Of a DNA stretch of 64,000 nucleotides, positions 56,069 to 64,000 are shown piece by piece. The stretch is taken from positions 6,510,001-6,574,000 of the forward strand of contig NZ_CP018082.1 in the NCBI RefSeq assembly GCF_001886715.1. Direction: 5' to 3'. Below the pieces are notes generated by a model. It was not told the DNA's origin and ran no database searches. It saw only the letters and a list, made by a program, of their open reading frames with translations. A program made the position numbers and the translations under genes. Numbering within the stretch: the first letter of the stretch is position 1; each line of letters begins with the position of its first letter. The stretch is from Nocardia mangyaensis. GTDB lineage: Bacteria > Actinomycetota > Actinomycetes > Mycobacteriales > Mycobacteriaceae.

Positions 56069-57055
56069 TCAGCGGAGCTGAACGACCACCTTTCCAGTGG
56101 CGGTCCGCTCATCGAGCGCCGCAACGGCTCCAGCGGTCCGCTCGAGGGGGTAGAGCACCGGGTCGGGCGCTGGGATCGCGCCCGAGGCCAGCAGGGGCGC
56201 GACCTCGGCCCACTGCTCGGCGAGATAGGTGGGATGGCTCATCACCCATTCGCCCCAGGCGGCGCCGATGACCTCGACATTCTTGAGCAGCAGGCGGTTC
56301 ACCTTCACGGTCGGGATCTCCCCCGCGGTGAAACCGACGACCAGGAGCCGACCGCCACCGGCCAGGGAGCGAATGCTGTCGGTGAACCGGTCACCGCCGA
56401 CGGGATCGAGGACGATGTCGACGCCGCGCCCGCCGGTGAGCTCTTTCACCGCGGCCAGCCAGCCCTCGGCGAGCACCACATCGGTGGCGCCGTTGGCCTT
56501 GGCGACCTGAGCCTTCGACTCGGTGCTCACCACCGCGATCACCCGGCCCGCACCCAGTGCCTTGGCCATCCGCAGGGTGGAGGTGCCGATACCGCCCGCG
56601 GCGCCGTGGACCAGCACGGTCTCGCCCTCGGCGAGCCTGCCGCGTGTGGTGAGGCAGAAGTGGACGGTGAGGTCGTTGAACAGAATGCCGGCGCCCGCCT
56701 CGAGCGAGACGTTGTCCGGCAACTCGAAGACCGCGTGTTCGGGCGCGACCGCCACCTCGGCGACGCCGTTGCCGAGCATGGTCAGCGCGGCCACCCGGGC
56801 ACCCGGGCGCAGCGCCGAGCCCTCCGGCGCCTCGCGCACGACACCGGCGACCTCGCCGCCGACGACGAAGGGCAGGCCCGGCTTCATCTGGTAGAGACCG
56901 CGCGTCATCAGCACGTCGGGGAAGGCGATCCCCGCGGCGTGCACATCGATCAGCACCCCACCGGGGTAGACCGCGGGTTCGGGCAGGTCGACGATCTCGA
57001 TCGCCGACGGACCATCCAACTTGCCGACCTGGGCTGCGCGCATGGTCGTTAACAT
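56069..57055 (-). CDS. NADPH:quinone oxidoreductase, zinc-independent MDR family
   Basis: 328 residues of the medium-chain dehydrogenase superfamily, QOR type. GroES-like N-terminal domain (GGVLIDVHAAGIAFPDVLMTRGLY), then a Rossmann domain with VLVHGAAGGIGTSTLRMAKALGAG. The cysteine ligands of zinc alcohol dehydrogenases are absent. The start may be four codons later (ATG at 57043, MRAAQV), which fits the family better. Confidence 0.9.
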   Translation of the reverse strand: MLTTMRAAQVGKLDGPSAIEIVDLPEPAVYPGGVLIDVHAAGIAFPDVLMTRGLYQMKPGLPFVVGGEVAGVVREAPEGSALRPGARVAALTMLGNGVAEVAVAPEHAVFELPDNVSLEAGAGILFNDLTVHFCLTTRGRLAEGETVLVHGAAGGIGTSTLRMAKALGAGRVIAVVSTESKAQVAKANGATDVVLAEGWLAAVKELTGGRGVDIVLDPVGGDRFTDSIRSLAGGGRLLVVGFTAGEIPTVKVNRLLLKNVEVIGAAWGEWVMSHPTYLAEQWAEVAPLLASGAIPAPDPVLYPLERTAGAVAALDERTATGKVVVQLR

Positions 57056-57070
57056 AACCCGCCGGCCGGG

Positions 57071-59227
57071 TCAGCGATAGGCGAATTCGGACATCGATTC
57101 GCTGGCCAGCACCGCGCCGTCCCGGACGATCGTCAGCCCGGCCGAGGTGATCTGGTACTGGGTGCCGTCGGTCGGATTGGTCGCGGTGAAACCGCCCCCG
57201 CCGGTGGGCACCGGATCGTCGAGTTCGAGGCCTTGGCCATCGCTGTCCCTGGCGCCCTTGTAGTAGTACCGGTCGGCGCCGGTCTGGCAGATGACGAGGC
57301 GGGAGGCGGAGGTGCGCGCGATGGTCATCGCGGCATCGTCGTCGTCGCAGCGCGGGCCACCGTCGAGGAAGCCCTGGCCGTCGGCGCCGGAGACACTCGA
57401 ATACAGCGGCGGCACCGTGATTCCCGGTGGTGCGGTGGTGGCATCCGGGGTGGGTACGGTCTGGCTGACCGTCCCGATCACCGGCGGTGGCGGTGCGAAG
57501 TCCGTGGCCGACGGCGGTTCGGCCACGGACTGCTCGGTACCGCTGATGCTCACCATGATCCACACGGCCACACCGACCACCGCGACCACGATCAGCACAC
57601 CCAGCGCCCCGGCAAGGATCGGCCTCGACGCATTGCGTTGCGGCGAGGGGGCCAGCGGCACCGACGGATGGGAGTACCCACTCGTCGCCTGCGGCCCGGC
57701 AGCCTGATACCCCGGCGGCGGCACCGTCCCCAGCACCGGCCCGGCTCCCACCGGCCACTCGACTCCCGACGGCCGCTCGACTCCCGACGGCCGCTCGACT
57801 CCCGACGGCCGCTCGACTCCCGACGGCCACTCGACTCCCGACGGCCGCTCGACTCCCGGCGGCTGGCTGGACCCCGGCCGCTGGCTCTCGTTCGAGAGCC
57901 GCCCGGACCCCGCCGAAAACTGGTCGGCGGAAGGTGGCTGGCCCACATCGGAAAACTGGCTTGCACCCGGCAACTGACCGGTTCCCGACGGCCACCCTGT
58001 GCCCGACGACTGGCCCGCGTCCAACGGCCGACCTGGCGCCGGCGGCTGGCCCTTCATCGAAGACTGGCCAGCTTCTGGCGCCTGACCGGGCGCCAAGCCC
58101 CGGCCTGTTCGCACGGCTTGGCCAGCCCCCGGAGCACGGGCAGCGCCCGGAGGCCGGCCCGCTACCGGCAACTGGGCGGACCCCGTCCACCGGCCCGCAT
58201 CCGGCGCCTGCTGGGAGATCCCCGGTATCGGCTCGCCCGTTCCGTGCGGCTGGCTTCTGCCGTGCGGCTGACTTGTCGCATGCGGCTGACTCGTACCGTG
58301 GTCCTGACTCGTCCCGGGCGGCTGGTCGCCCGCGCCCGGGGCGACGAACATCGCGCGGTCGATCCGCGGCCCCGGCTCGGTGGCCGGGGCGTTGCGCTCG
58401 ATCTGGATCAGGGCGCCACGGGCGGCCCGCGACAGGTCGCCGGGGGTGGCGTAGCGGTGGTCGGGGCGCTTGGCCATGCCGCGTTCGATGATCGGGTCGA
58501 AGGGGGCCAGGGCGGGGTCGACGGTGCTGGGCCGTGGCGGCGGGGCCATCTGGTGCGAACCGATCGCGCCGGCGAGGCTGTTGACCGGGAAAGGGACCCG
58601 GCCGACCAGGCTCTCGTAGAGCACGCAGCTGAGCGCGTAGGTGTCCACCGCCGGGGTCAGCGGGGCGTTCTCGAACCGCTCCGGCGCCATGTACGCCATC
58701 GAACCGACCGCGCTGCCGGTACTGGTGAGCTGCGGATCGGTGGCCGTGTGCGCGATACCGAAATCGACGAGATAGGCGAACAGGTTGCCGGTGAGCAGGA
58801 TGTTGGCCGGTTTCACGTCGCGATGGACCAGCCCGACCTCGTGCGCGGCGTCGAGCGCGGCGGCGATCTGCTCCACGACCTGCACCGACTCACCAGGGGT
58901 GAGGCTGCCGTGCCGCTGCAGGCGTTCCTTGAGATCGGTGCCCTTGACCAGGCGCATGTCGATGTAGAGCACTCCGTCGACCTCGCCCCAGTCGTGCACC
59001 GGAATGACGTGCGGCTCCTGCACACTCGCCATCGCGTGCGATTCCCGCCGGAACCGCTGGACGTAAACGGGATCCCTGGCCAGCTCCCGATTGAGCATCT
59101 TGAGCGCGACGGTACGGCTCTTGGACGTGTCGTATGCCTCGTAGACCTCCCCCATACCGCCGACTCCGAGGAGCCTGCGCAACTCATAGCGCCCGAACAT
59201 CGAGCCTGCCATCGACCCGGCGCCCAT
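57071..59227 (-). CDS. Receptor-type serine/threonine protein kinase
   Basis: 718 residues. Kinase domain at about 12-280 with GVGGMGEVYEAYD, Lys43 in VALKML, HRDVKPANIL (His135) and DFGIA (155), so catalytically complete. A long low-complexity linker (about 285-545) holds SQPHG-type repeats and six PSGVER/PSGVEW hexapeptides. One transmembrane helix follows (LAGALGVLIVVAVVGVAVWIMV). The extracellular tail has two cysteines (GPRCDDDD, LVICQTG) and no PASTA repeats. It probably senses an envelope signal. The first ATG (59227) is given; ATGs at residues 6 and 10 are possible starts. Confidence 0.92.
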   Translation of the reverse strand: MGAGSMAGSMFGRYELRRLLGVGGMGEVYEAYDTSKSRTVALKMLNRELARDPVYVQRFRRESHAMASVQEPHVIPVHDWGEVDGVLYIDMRLVKGTDLKERLQRHGSLTPGESVQVVEQIAAALDAAHEVGLVHRDVKPANILLTGNLFAYLVDFGIAHTATDPQLTSTGSAVGSMAYMAPERFENAPLTPAVDTYALSCVLYESLVGRVPFPVNSLAGAIGSHQMAPPPRPSTVDPALAPFDPIIERGMAKRPDHRYATPGDLSRAARGALIQIERNAPATEPGPRIDRAMFVAPGAGDQPPGTSQDHGTSQPHATSQPHGRSQPHGTGEPIPGISQQAPDAGRWTGSAQLPVAGRPPGAARAPGAGQAVRTGRGLAPGQAPEAGQSSMKGQPPAPGRPLDAGQSSGTGWPSGTGQLPGASQFSDVGQPPSADQFSAGSGRLSNESQRPGSSQPPGVERPSGVEWPSGVERPSGVERPSGVERPSGVEWPVGAGPVLGTVPPPGYQAAGPQATSGYSHPSVPLAPSPQRNASRPILAGALGVLIVVAVVGVAVWIMVSISGTEQSVAEPPSATDFAPPPPVIGTVSQTVPTPDATTAPPGITVPPLYSSVSGADGQGFLDGGPRCDDDDAAMTIARTSASRLVICQTGADRYYYKGARDSDGQGLELDDPVPTGGGGFTATNPTDGTQYQITSAGLTIVRDGAVLASESMSEFAYR
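57753..57860 (-). repeat. Six tandem 18-bp repeats within the kinase linker
   Basis: Six consecutive 18-bp units (ggccgctcgactcccgac and one- or two-base variants) encode the hexapeptide PSGVER or PSGVEW. The near identity at DNA level indicates recent expansion; copy number may vary between strains. Confidence 0.95.
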
Positions 59228-59416
59228 TCCTGCAGGCTACCGGCCACCGGTGGGGTCTGTCATGTGTGACAACGTCGCCGGCGCCCGAGCTGGGACCCGC
59301 ACCTGGTACCGCTTGGTCCGCACTCGGCGCGAGGGTGTGATCTGCGCCCCGTAAAGTCGTGTGCGGAACTACGCAAGAAGTCGTGGCACACCTGGTGAGC
59401 CGCGCAAGGAGCACAA

Positions 59417-60190
59417 GTGTCACTCGATCAGCCACTGGCCCCGCTTCCCCAGGAGGGCACGGGTTTCGCCACGGCGTGGCCCGTCCGGGCTGGCGACGTG
59501 GATCCGTATCAACGGCTGCGCTTCGATGCCGTGGCGCGCTACCTGCAAGACATCGCCTGGGACGAACTGCACCAGACCGCGCTGCACCGCAGCGACCCCA
59601 CCTGGATCGTGCGCCGCACCGTCATCGACGTGATCCGTCCGGTCGTCTGGCCCGACCAGGTGCACCTGACCCGCTGGTGCTCGAGCATGTCCACCCGCTG
59701 GACGAACATGCGGGTGCGGATCACCAGCGAGGGCGGCGGGCTGATCGAGACCGAGGGCTTCTGGATCAACCTCAGCGAGTCGAGCAACCTGCCGTCCCGG
59801 ATCAGCGACGAGGGCCTTGCCTACCTGGCCCGATCGACCGAGGAGCACCGGCTGCGCTGGCGGCCCTATCTCACCGATCCGGCCCCGCGCGAATCCGACA
59901 CCGACCTGCCGTTCCCGGTCCGCGCGACCGACATCGACCAGTTCAACCACGTCAACAACACCTGCTACTGGCAGGCGGTCGAGCAGTATCTGGTCGACTT
60001 CCCGAAGCTGGTCGCCGGACCGCACCGCGCGGTGATCGAGTACGTCGCGCCGGTACTGGCCCGCGAGCACATCACCGTGCGCGCCCGCTACGAGCCCGGC
60101 GACCCGACCGGCCACCCGGTACTGCGACTGTGGTTCGTGGTCGGCGGAATCACCACGACCGTCGTGCGGATCATGCCGCTGCCGGAATAG
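59417..60190 (+). CDS. Acyl-ACP thioesterase-like double-hotdog protein
   Basis: 257 residues with two hotdog domains: an N-terminal copy (VDPYQRLRFDAVARYLQDIAWDEL) and a C-terminal copy with TDIDQFNHVNNTCYWQAVEQYL, whose HVNN motif is typical of FatA/FatB-type and YbgC-like thioesterases. It probably frees fatty acids or other acyl groups from ACP or CoA. GTG at 59417 has AAGGAG at close range. Confidence 0.85.
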   Translation: MSLDQPLAPLPQEGTGFATAWPVRAGDVDPYQRLRFDAVARYLQDIAWDELHQTALHRSDPTWIVRRTVIDVIRPVVWPDQVHLTRWCSSMSTRWTNMRVRITSEGGGLIETEGFWINLSESSNLPSRISDEGLAYLARSTEEHRLRWRPYLTDPAPRESDTDLPFPVRATDIDQFNHVNNTCYWQAVEQYLVDFPKLVAGPHRAVIEYVAPVLAREHITVRARYEPGDPTGHPVLRLWFVVGGITTTVVRIMPLPE

Positions 60191-60220
60191 CCCCGGCCCC
60201 GCGCGGGCCGGGGCCTGCGG

Positions 60221-61888
60221 CTACCCCTTCGCGGCTTTGAGCAGGTCGGCGCGGGTGGCGAACTTGACCCGTGGCCTGCCCGCCGCCTTGCCCGCGGTCT
60301 TCTCGGCTTGGTCGATCGTCTTCCAGCCCTTGCGGTCGACCAGATCGGGCTGACGCTGCGCGAGCAGTGCCTGCAGCGCGGCCCGGTCACCGCTGGGCGC
60401 GGCGAGTTTGCCCGCGATGAAGTCGGCGATCACCGCCTCCACGGTCTCCTCGGCATCGACCCGGTTGGAGCCGATCACCCCGCGCGGGCCACGCTTGATC
60501 CAGCCCGAGACGTACACGCCCGGCACCGGCTCGGTCGCGTCGATGACCCGGCCGTGCTCGCTGGGCACCGTGCCGCGCCGCTCGTCGAAGGGCAGGCCGG
60601 CGACGGGGACACCGCGGTAACCGATCGAGCGCAGCACCAGCCCGGTGTCGAGGGTCTCGGTGCGGTCGGTGGCGGTAGCCACCAATTGCCCGTTCTCCTC
60701 GGTCAATTCGTTGTGCGCGAACTCGAGCGCGGTGGCGCGATCGGTGCCGTGCACCACGGTGGGCGTGGCCAGGTAGCGGAAGATGATGCGCTTGTTGGCC
60801 GGATCGCGCGGCGCGGTCGAGTACTCCTGCGCGAGCTGGTACTTCAGGCGCAGCGCGGGCTCGGTGTCCGGGTCGTCGAAGACGGCGCGACTGTGCGGAT
60901 CGAGGTCGAGGTCGGCCGGATCGACGATCACGTCGACGCCCTTCAGGTGCGTCAGCGCCAGGAACTCCGGCGAGGAGTAGGCCGCCTGCAGCGGACCACG
61001 CCTGCCGAGGACAACGACCTCGCGGATACTGCTGCGCCGCAGGGCGTCGAGCGCGTGGTCGGCGATGTCGGTCTTGGCGAGTTCGTCCGGGTCGAGGGTG
61101 AGCACGCGGGCGACATCGAGCGCCACATTGCCGTTGCCGACGATCACCGCGCGCTCGCCGGACAGGTCGAACTCGCGGTCGGCGAAGTCGGGGTGCCCGT
61201 TGTACCAGGCGACGAACTCGGTGGCCGAATGGCTGCCCGGCAGGTCCTCGCCGGGCACGCCGAGCCTGCGGTCGGCGGAGGCGCCGACGGCGTAGATCAC
61301 CGCGTGGTGGTGGTCGAGCAGTTCCTGGTGCTCGATGTGCTCGCCCACCTCGACGTTCAGGTAGTACTGCAGAGTGTCGCGGCGGAACGCGGAGTCGAAC
61401 ATGTTCGCCACGCCCTTGGTGCCCGCGTGATCAGGGGCGACGCCCGCGCGGATCAGGCCCCACGGGGTCGGCAGCCGGTCGAACATCTCGACCTCGACGT
61501 CGCTGCGCCGGAGCAGTTCGTCGGCGGCGTAGCAGGCCGCCGGACCGGCGCCGACGATCGCGACGCGCAGAGTGCCCAGGGTCTTGGGTGGGCGCGTCGG
61601 GGTGGCCAGCGGGTCGAAGTTGGACTCCAGCGGGTGGCGCTGGAAGTAGGCGGCGTTGATCTCGCGATACCTGGCCAGCGAGGCGAGCAGATCGTCCTCG
61701 GGGAAGATGGCGTCCACCGGACAGGCGTCGACACAGGCTCCGCAGTCGATACAGGTGTCGGGGTCGATGTACAGCATCTCGGCCGTGGCGAATTCCGGCT
61801 GATCCGGAGTCGGACGGATGCAGTCGACTGGACACTCGGTGACGCAGCTGGCGTCGTTACAACAACGCTGCGTGATGACGTAGGCCAT
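60221..61888 (-). CDS. fprB: Ferredoxin/ferredoxin-NADP reductase fusion FprB
   Basis: 555 residues. The N-terminal 7Fe/8Fe ferredoxin (CCNDASCVTECPVDCI and CIDCGACVDACPVDAI) is fused to an adrenodoxin-reductase-like flavoprotein (VAIVGAGPAACYAADELL at about 108; AVIVGNGNVALDVARVL; closing GWIKRGPRGVIGSNR). This layout matches mycobacterial FprB, which moves electrons between NADPH and iron-sulfur carriers. Confidence 0.94.
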   Translation of the reverse strand: MAYVITQRCCNDASCVTECPVDCIRPTPDQPEFATAEMLYIDPDTCIDCGACVDACPVDAIFPEDDLLASLARYREINAAYFQRHPLESNFDPLATPTRPPKTLGTLRVAIVGAGPAACYAADELLRRSDVEVEMFDRLPTPWGLIRAGVAPDHAGTKGVANMFDSAFRRDTLQYYLNVEVGEHIEHQELLDHHHAVIYAVGASADRRLGVPGEDLPGSHSATEFVAWYNGHPDFADREFDLSGERAVIVGNGNVALDVARVLTLDPDELAKTDIADHALDALRRSSIREVVVLGRRGPLQAAYSSPEFLALTHLKGVDVIVDPADLDLDPHSRAVFDDPDTEPALRLKYQLAQEYSTAPRDPANKRIIFRYLATPTVVHGTDRATALEFAHNELTEENGQLVATATDRTETLDTGLVLRSIGYRGVPVAGLPFDERRGTVPSEHGRVIDATEPVPGVYVSGWIKRGPRGVIGSNRVDAEETVEAVIADFIAGKLAAPSGDRAALQALLAQRQPDLVDRKGWKTIDQAEKTAGKAAGRPRVKFATRADLLKAAKG

Positions 61889-62044
61889 AGGTGCAGATCC
61901 TCGAAATATGTGGTCGGTGGCTCGAGACGTGCACCGCAGCGGGCCCGCGGCGGGTAGGCCACGAACACATCCAAGGTGACGTAGCTTTCAGTGTGCCTCG
62001 AGTGTGACCGCAACCTCACCTGCGCCCGGGATTACGGTGTTCTC

Positions 62045-62536
62045 ATGGCGACGACCCTGATCCTGATGCGGCACGGAAAATCGGCTTACCCCGACGGCGT
62101 GGACGATCACGCCCGCCCGCTGGCCCCGCGCGGCGAGCGCGAAGCCGGCCTGGCCGGGGACTGGTTGCGCGCGGTGATGCCGCCGATCGACGCCGTGCGC
62201 TGCTCGACCGCCCAGCGCACCAGACAGACCCTCGCCGCCACCGGCATCTCCGCACCGGTGGACTACACCGACGACATCTACGAGGCGAACCCGCATACGC
62301 TGATCGAGCTGTTCCAGCTCACCGACGACGCGATCGACACCCTGCTCGTCGTCGGCCATGTGCCCGGAATCCCCTGGACCGCCTGGGAACTGGCCGCCAA
62401 TCGAGAATCCGACCAGGCGACCGAGCTGAGCCGCAAGTTCCCCACCTCGGCGCTGGCCGTGCTCGAATTCAACCGGCCTTGGGCACAGCTCGGCCCCGGG
62501 ATGGGCGAACTCACGCGCTTCCACGTTCCGCGCTGA
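62045..62536 (+). CDS. sixA: SixA-type phosphohistidine phosphatase
   Basis: 163 residues of the histidine phosphatase superfamily. Catalytic RHG motif in LILMRHGKSAYPD and second histidine in LLVVGHVPGI. The size agrees with SixA, which removes phosphate from phosphohistidine; other small-phosphate esters are possible. The ATG has no clear Shine-Dalgarno sequence, so a leaderless transcript is possible. Confidence 0.85.
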   Translation: MATTLILMRHGKSAYPDGVDDHARPLAPRGEREAGLAGDWLRAVMPPIDAVRCSTAQRTRQTLAATGISAPVDYTDDIYEANPHTLIELFQLTDDAIDTLLVVGHVPGIPWTAWELAANRESDQATELSRKFPTSALAVLEFNRPWAQLGPGMGELTRFHVPR

Positions 62537-62552
62537 ACCGCGCGGAGGCGGC

Positions 62553-62756
62553 CTACTTGAGTAGTTTGCCGCCGACGACGATGCCGACCCCCAACAGCGC
62601 GAGCAGCAGGAAGGCGACGAATCCGTTCGTCAGCCACCACACCACCGCGAGTACGAGTACCACCGGAGCCACCGCGATCGCGGTGATCACGGGACTTTCC
62701 TTGACCGTTTCCCACGCCGAGCGGGCCCTGATGCGGTCGATGTCCTTACCAGCCAT
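62553..62756 (-). CDS. Small membrane protein
   Basis: 67 residues with a charged N-terminus (MAGKDIDRIRARSAWETVKES) and two hydrophobic segments (VITAIAVAPVVLVLAVVWWL and AFLLLALLGVGIVVGGKLL). Function unknown. It is convergent with sixA and divergent from the VOC gene. Confidence 0.7.
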   Translation of the reverse strand: MAGKDIDRIRARSAWETVKESPVITAIAVAPVVLVLAVVWWLTNGFVAFLLLALLGVGIVVGGKLLK

Positions 62757-62804
62757 GTGATCCACACTACGTTTCTGTCGGTCCACAGTGCCATGCTGTT
62801 GGGC

Positions 62805-63173
62805 ATGGATTGGAAAATCGAACTCGTTGCCATCCCGGTCACCGACGTCGATCGGGCCAAGGATTTCTACACCAGTATCGGCTTCAACGCCGATCACGAC
62901 CACACCCCGAGCCCTGAGATCCGGTTCGTGCAGCTCACCCCGCCGGGCTCAGGGTGTTCGATCTGTATCGGCCGCGGCATCACCCAGGCCGCGCCGGGCA
63001 GCGTCGAGGGCATGCAGATCGTTGTCCCGAGTGCCCAGAAGGCCTATGAACAGCTCGTCGCCGCCGGGGTGGAGGCCACGCCGGTGCAGGAGATGGGCTG
63101 GGGCCTGTTCACCTTCTTCAAAGACCCCGACGGCAATCAGTGGGCGGTCCAGGAGCTGCCGAACTACAGCTGA
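62805..63173 (+). CDS. VOC-family (glyoxalase/dioxygenase fold) protein
   Basis: 122 residues of the vicinal oxygen chelate fold (IELVAIPVTDVDRAKDFYTSIGF ... FFKDPDGNQWAVQELP). The usual first metal histidine is not obvious in the IELVAIPV strand, so it may be a binding or resistance-type member instead of an enzyme. ATG at 62805 chosen at the fold start; ATG at 62793 is an alternative. Confidence 0.82.
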   Translation: MDWKIELVAIPVTDVDRAKDFYTSIGFNADHDHTPSPEIRFVQLTPPGSGCSICIGRGITQAAPGSVEGMQIVVPSAQKAYEQLVAAGVEATPVQEMGWGLFTFFKDPDGNQWAVQELPNYS

Positions 63174-63198
63174 ATTCGCTCGTCCCCGAAACCAAGTC

Positions 63199-63229
63199 TT
63201 GCTTGGAGTGCACTCCAGGTGGCTAGCGT
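63199..63229 (+). promoter_or_regulatory. MerR-type promoter/operator with 19-bp spacer
   Basis: A -35-like TTGCTT (63199-63204) and a -10-like TAGCGT (63224-63229) are 19 bp apart. The spacer region contains the perfect palindrome TGGAGTGCACTCCA (63204-63217). An overlong spacer with a central palindrome is the hallmark of promoters that MerR proteins activate by DNA distortion. It drives the MerR gene and probably the aldo/keto reductase after it. Confidence 0.8.
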
Positions 63230-63260
63230 CGGTGAGGTTCCGTGAGAGGGGACGAGCACT

Positions 63261-63710
63261 ATGGATCCACACGCCGAACCAGGCGCGACGAGCTACGACG
63301 ACCGCGAGCTCCCGAGATACTCGATCGGCGAGGCCGCCGATCGCTCAGGGCTCAGTCGCGACACCTTGCGCTGGTACGAGCGGATCGGGCTGATGAACTA
63401 CATCGGGCGCGACCACGCCGGGAAGCGCCGCTTCAGCGACCGCGACCTGGAATGGCTGGAACTGATCGCCCGGTTGCGGCTGACCGGCATGCCGGTGGCC
63501 GACATGATCCGCTACGCCGAACTGGTGCGGGCGGGCGAACAGACCTTCCCGGCCCGGCTGGCGATGTTCCGCCAGACCAGGGCCGATGTGCTCGACAAGA
63601 TCGCGGAACTGCAGAAGACCGTGGCCGTACTCGACTACAAGATCGCCGTCTACGAGGGCAGATCCGAGGTCGTGCGGCCCGACACCGCGCACACGAGCGA
63701 AGGAACCTGA
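63261..63710 (+). CDS. MerR-family transcriptional regulator
   Basis: 149 residues. Winged-helix domain (YSIGEAADRSGLSRDTLRWYERIGLM, GKRRFSDRDLEWLELIARLRLTGMP) and a C-terminal coiled coil (DVLDKIAELQKTVAVLDYKIAVYEG). There are no cysteines for metal sensing, so it belongs with AdhR/NmlR-like aldehyde or redox responders. It lies 4 bp before the reductase gene and behind its own MerR-type promoter. Confidence 0.92.
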   Translation: MDPHAEPGATSYDDRELPRYSIGEAADRSGLSRDTLRWYERIGLMNYIGRDHAGKRRFSDRDLEWLELIARLRLTGMPVADMIRYAELVRAGEQTFPARLAMFRQTRADVLDKIAELQKTVAVLDYKIAVYEGRSEVVRPDTAHTSEGT

Positions 63711-63714
63711 CGAC

Positions 63715-64000
63715 ATGAGTACCACCGCGACGCTGCCGACCACCGCCCTCGGCACCGACGGCCCGCTGGTCGGCGTGCAAGGCCTCGGCTGCATGGGCAT
63801 CAGCGAGTTCTACGGCGAGACCGATCCGGCCGAGTCGCGCGCCACCCTCGACCACGCGCTCGAACTCGGCGTCATGCTGTTCGACACCGCCGACATCTAC
63901 GGCTCCGGCCACAACGAGGAATTCCTGTCCGACTTCGTCCGGGCCAACCGCGACCAGTTGGTGATCGCCACGAAGTTCGGCATCGTGCGCAAGGCCGACG
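63715..64000 (+). CDS. Aldo/keto reductase (partial, cut by right edge)
   Basis: The first 95 residues of an NADPH-dependent aldo/keto reductase: VQGLGCMGISEFYG, then the catalytic aspartate/tyrosine motif LFDTADIYGSGHNEEFL and VIATKFGI. The ATG lies 4 bp after the MerR gene, so both share the MerR-type promoter. The likely role is reduction of reactive aldehydes or ketones. Confidence 0.92.
   Translation, partial: MSTTATLPTTALGTDGPLVGVQGLGCMGISEFYGETDPAESRATLDHALELGVMLFDTADIYGSGHNEEFLSDFVRANRDQLVIATKFGIVRKAD

Overview
The window comes from a high-GC actinobacterium. The gene content points to the Mycobacteriales and most likely to a Nocardia-like genome. The reasons are the mycofactocin genes (a precursor peptide ending IDGMCGVY), a KstR-type operator in front of a ketosteroid-9-hydroxylase reductase gene, paired DUF3558-type lipoproteins, F420-binding pyridoxamine-oxidase-fold and DUF385 proteins, an FprB-type ferredoxin/reductase fusion, a PknB-family kinase, and frequent GTG starts. 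The genus is an inference. No rRNA, tRNA, CRISPR array or insertion sequence was seen.

1-21.2 kb (minus strand): a non-ribosomal peptide synthetase locus. One 6063-residue protein carries five complete C-A-T modules. It opens with an EntF-like condensation domain, and the A-domain pocket residues read Ser, unknown, Ser, Thr, unknown. A sixth condensation domain and a stub of an A domain follow. An ATGA overlap joins it to a second gene that runs off the left edge. The visible part of that gene is a string of eroded domains (A-A-C without key motifs or a carrier domain) in one intact frame.

21.6-28.9 kb: a GAF-domain regulator, then a mycofactocin locus (mftG, mftF, a fused mftB-mftC, mftA; all minus strand). 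mftD and mftE are missing from their usual place between mftC and mftF. A divergent TetR gene has a 76-bp tandem repeat that multiplies its ribosome-binding site and start codon.

28.9-40.6 kb: kshB behind a KstR box, then mostly single genes: AlkD-type glycosylase, Asp/Glu racemase, ferredoxin reductase, SPW membrane protein with TetR, MarR/DoxX pair, a broken dioxygenase-like lipoprotein, MFS exporter with divergent XRE regulator, two F420-type flavin/deazaflavin proteins, an alpha/beta hydrolase and a one-helix membrane protein.

40.6-46.3 kb (minus): the conserved rpsL-rpsG-fusA-tuf translation operon with a hairpin after tuf, preceded by two overlapping lipoprotein genes.

46.4-56 kb: a Kef-type antiporter, hppD with a divergent Lrp/AsnC regulator, then a probable uptake and catabolic operon: amidohydrolase, ABC ATPase, permease, lipoprotein binding protein, 2-oxoglutarate/Fe(II) oxygenase and GntR regulator. 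A nitrogen heterocycle is the likely type of substrate, but it is not proven.

56-64 kb: quinone oxidoreductase, Ser/Thr kinase with hexapeptide repeats, acyl-ACP thioesterase-like protein, fprB, sixA-like phosphatase, small membrane protein, VOC protein, and a MerR regulator with a textbook 19-bp-spacer promoter in front of an aldo/keto reductase cut by the right edge.
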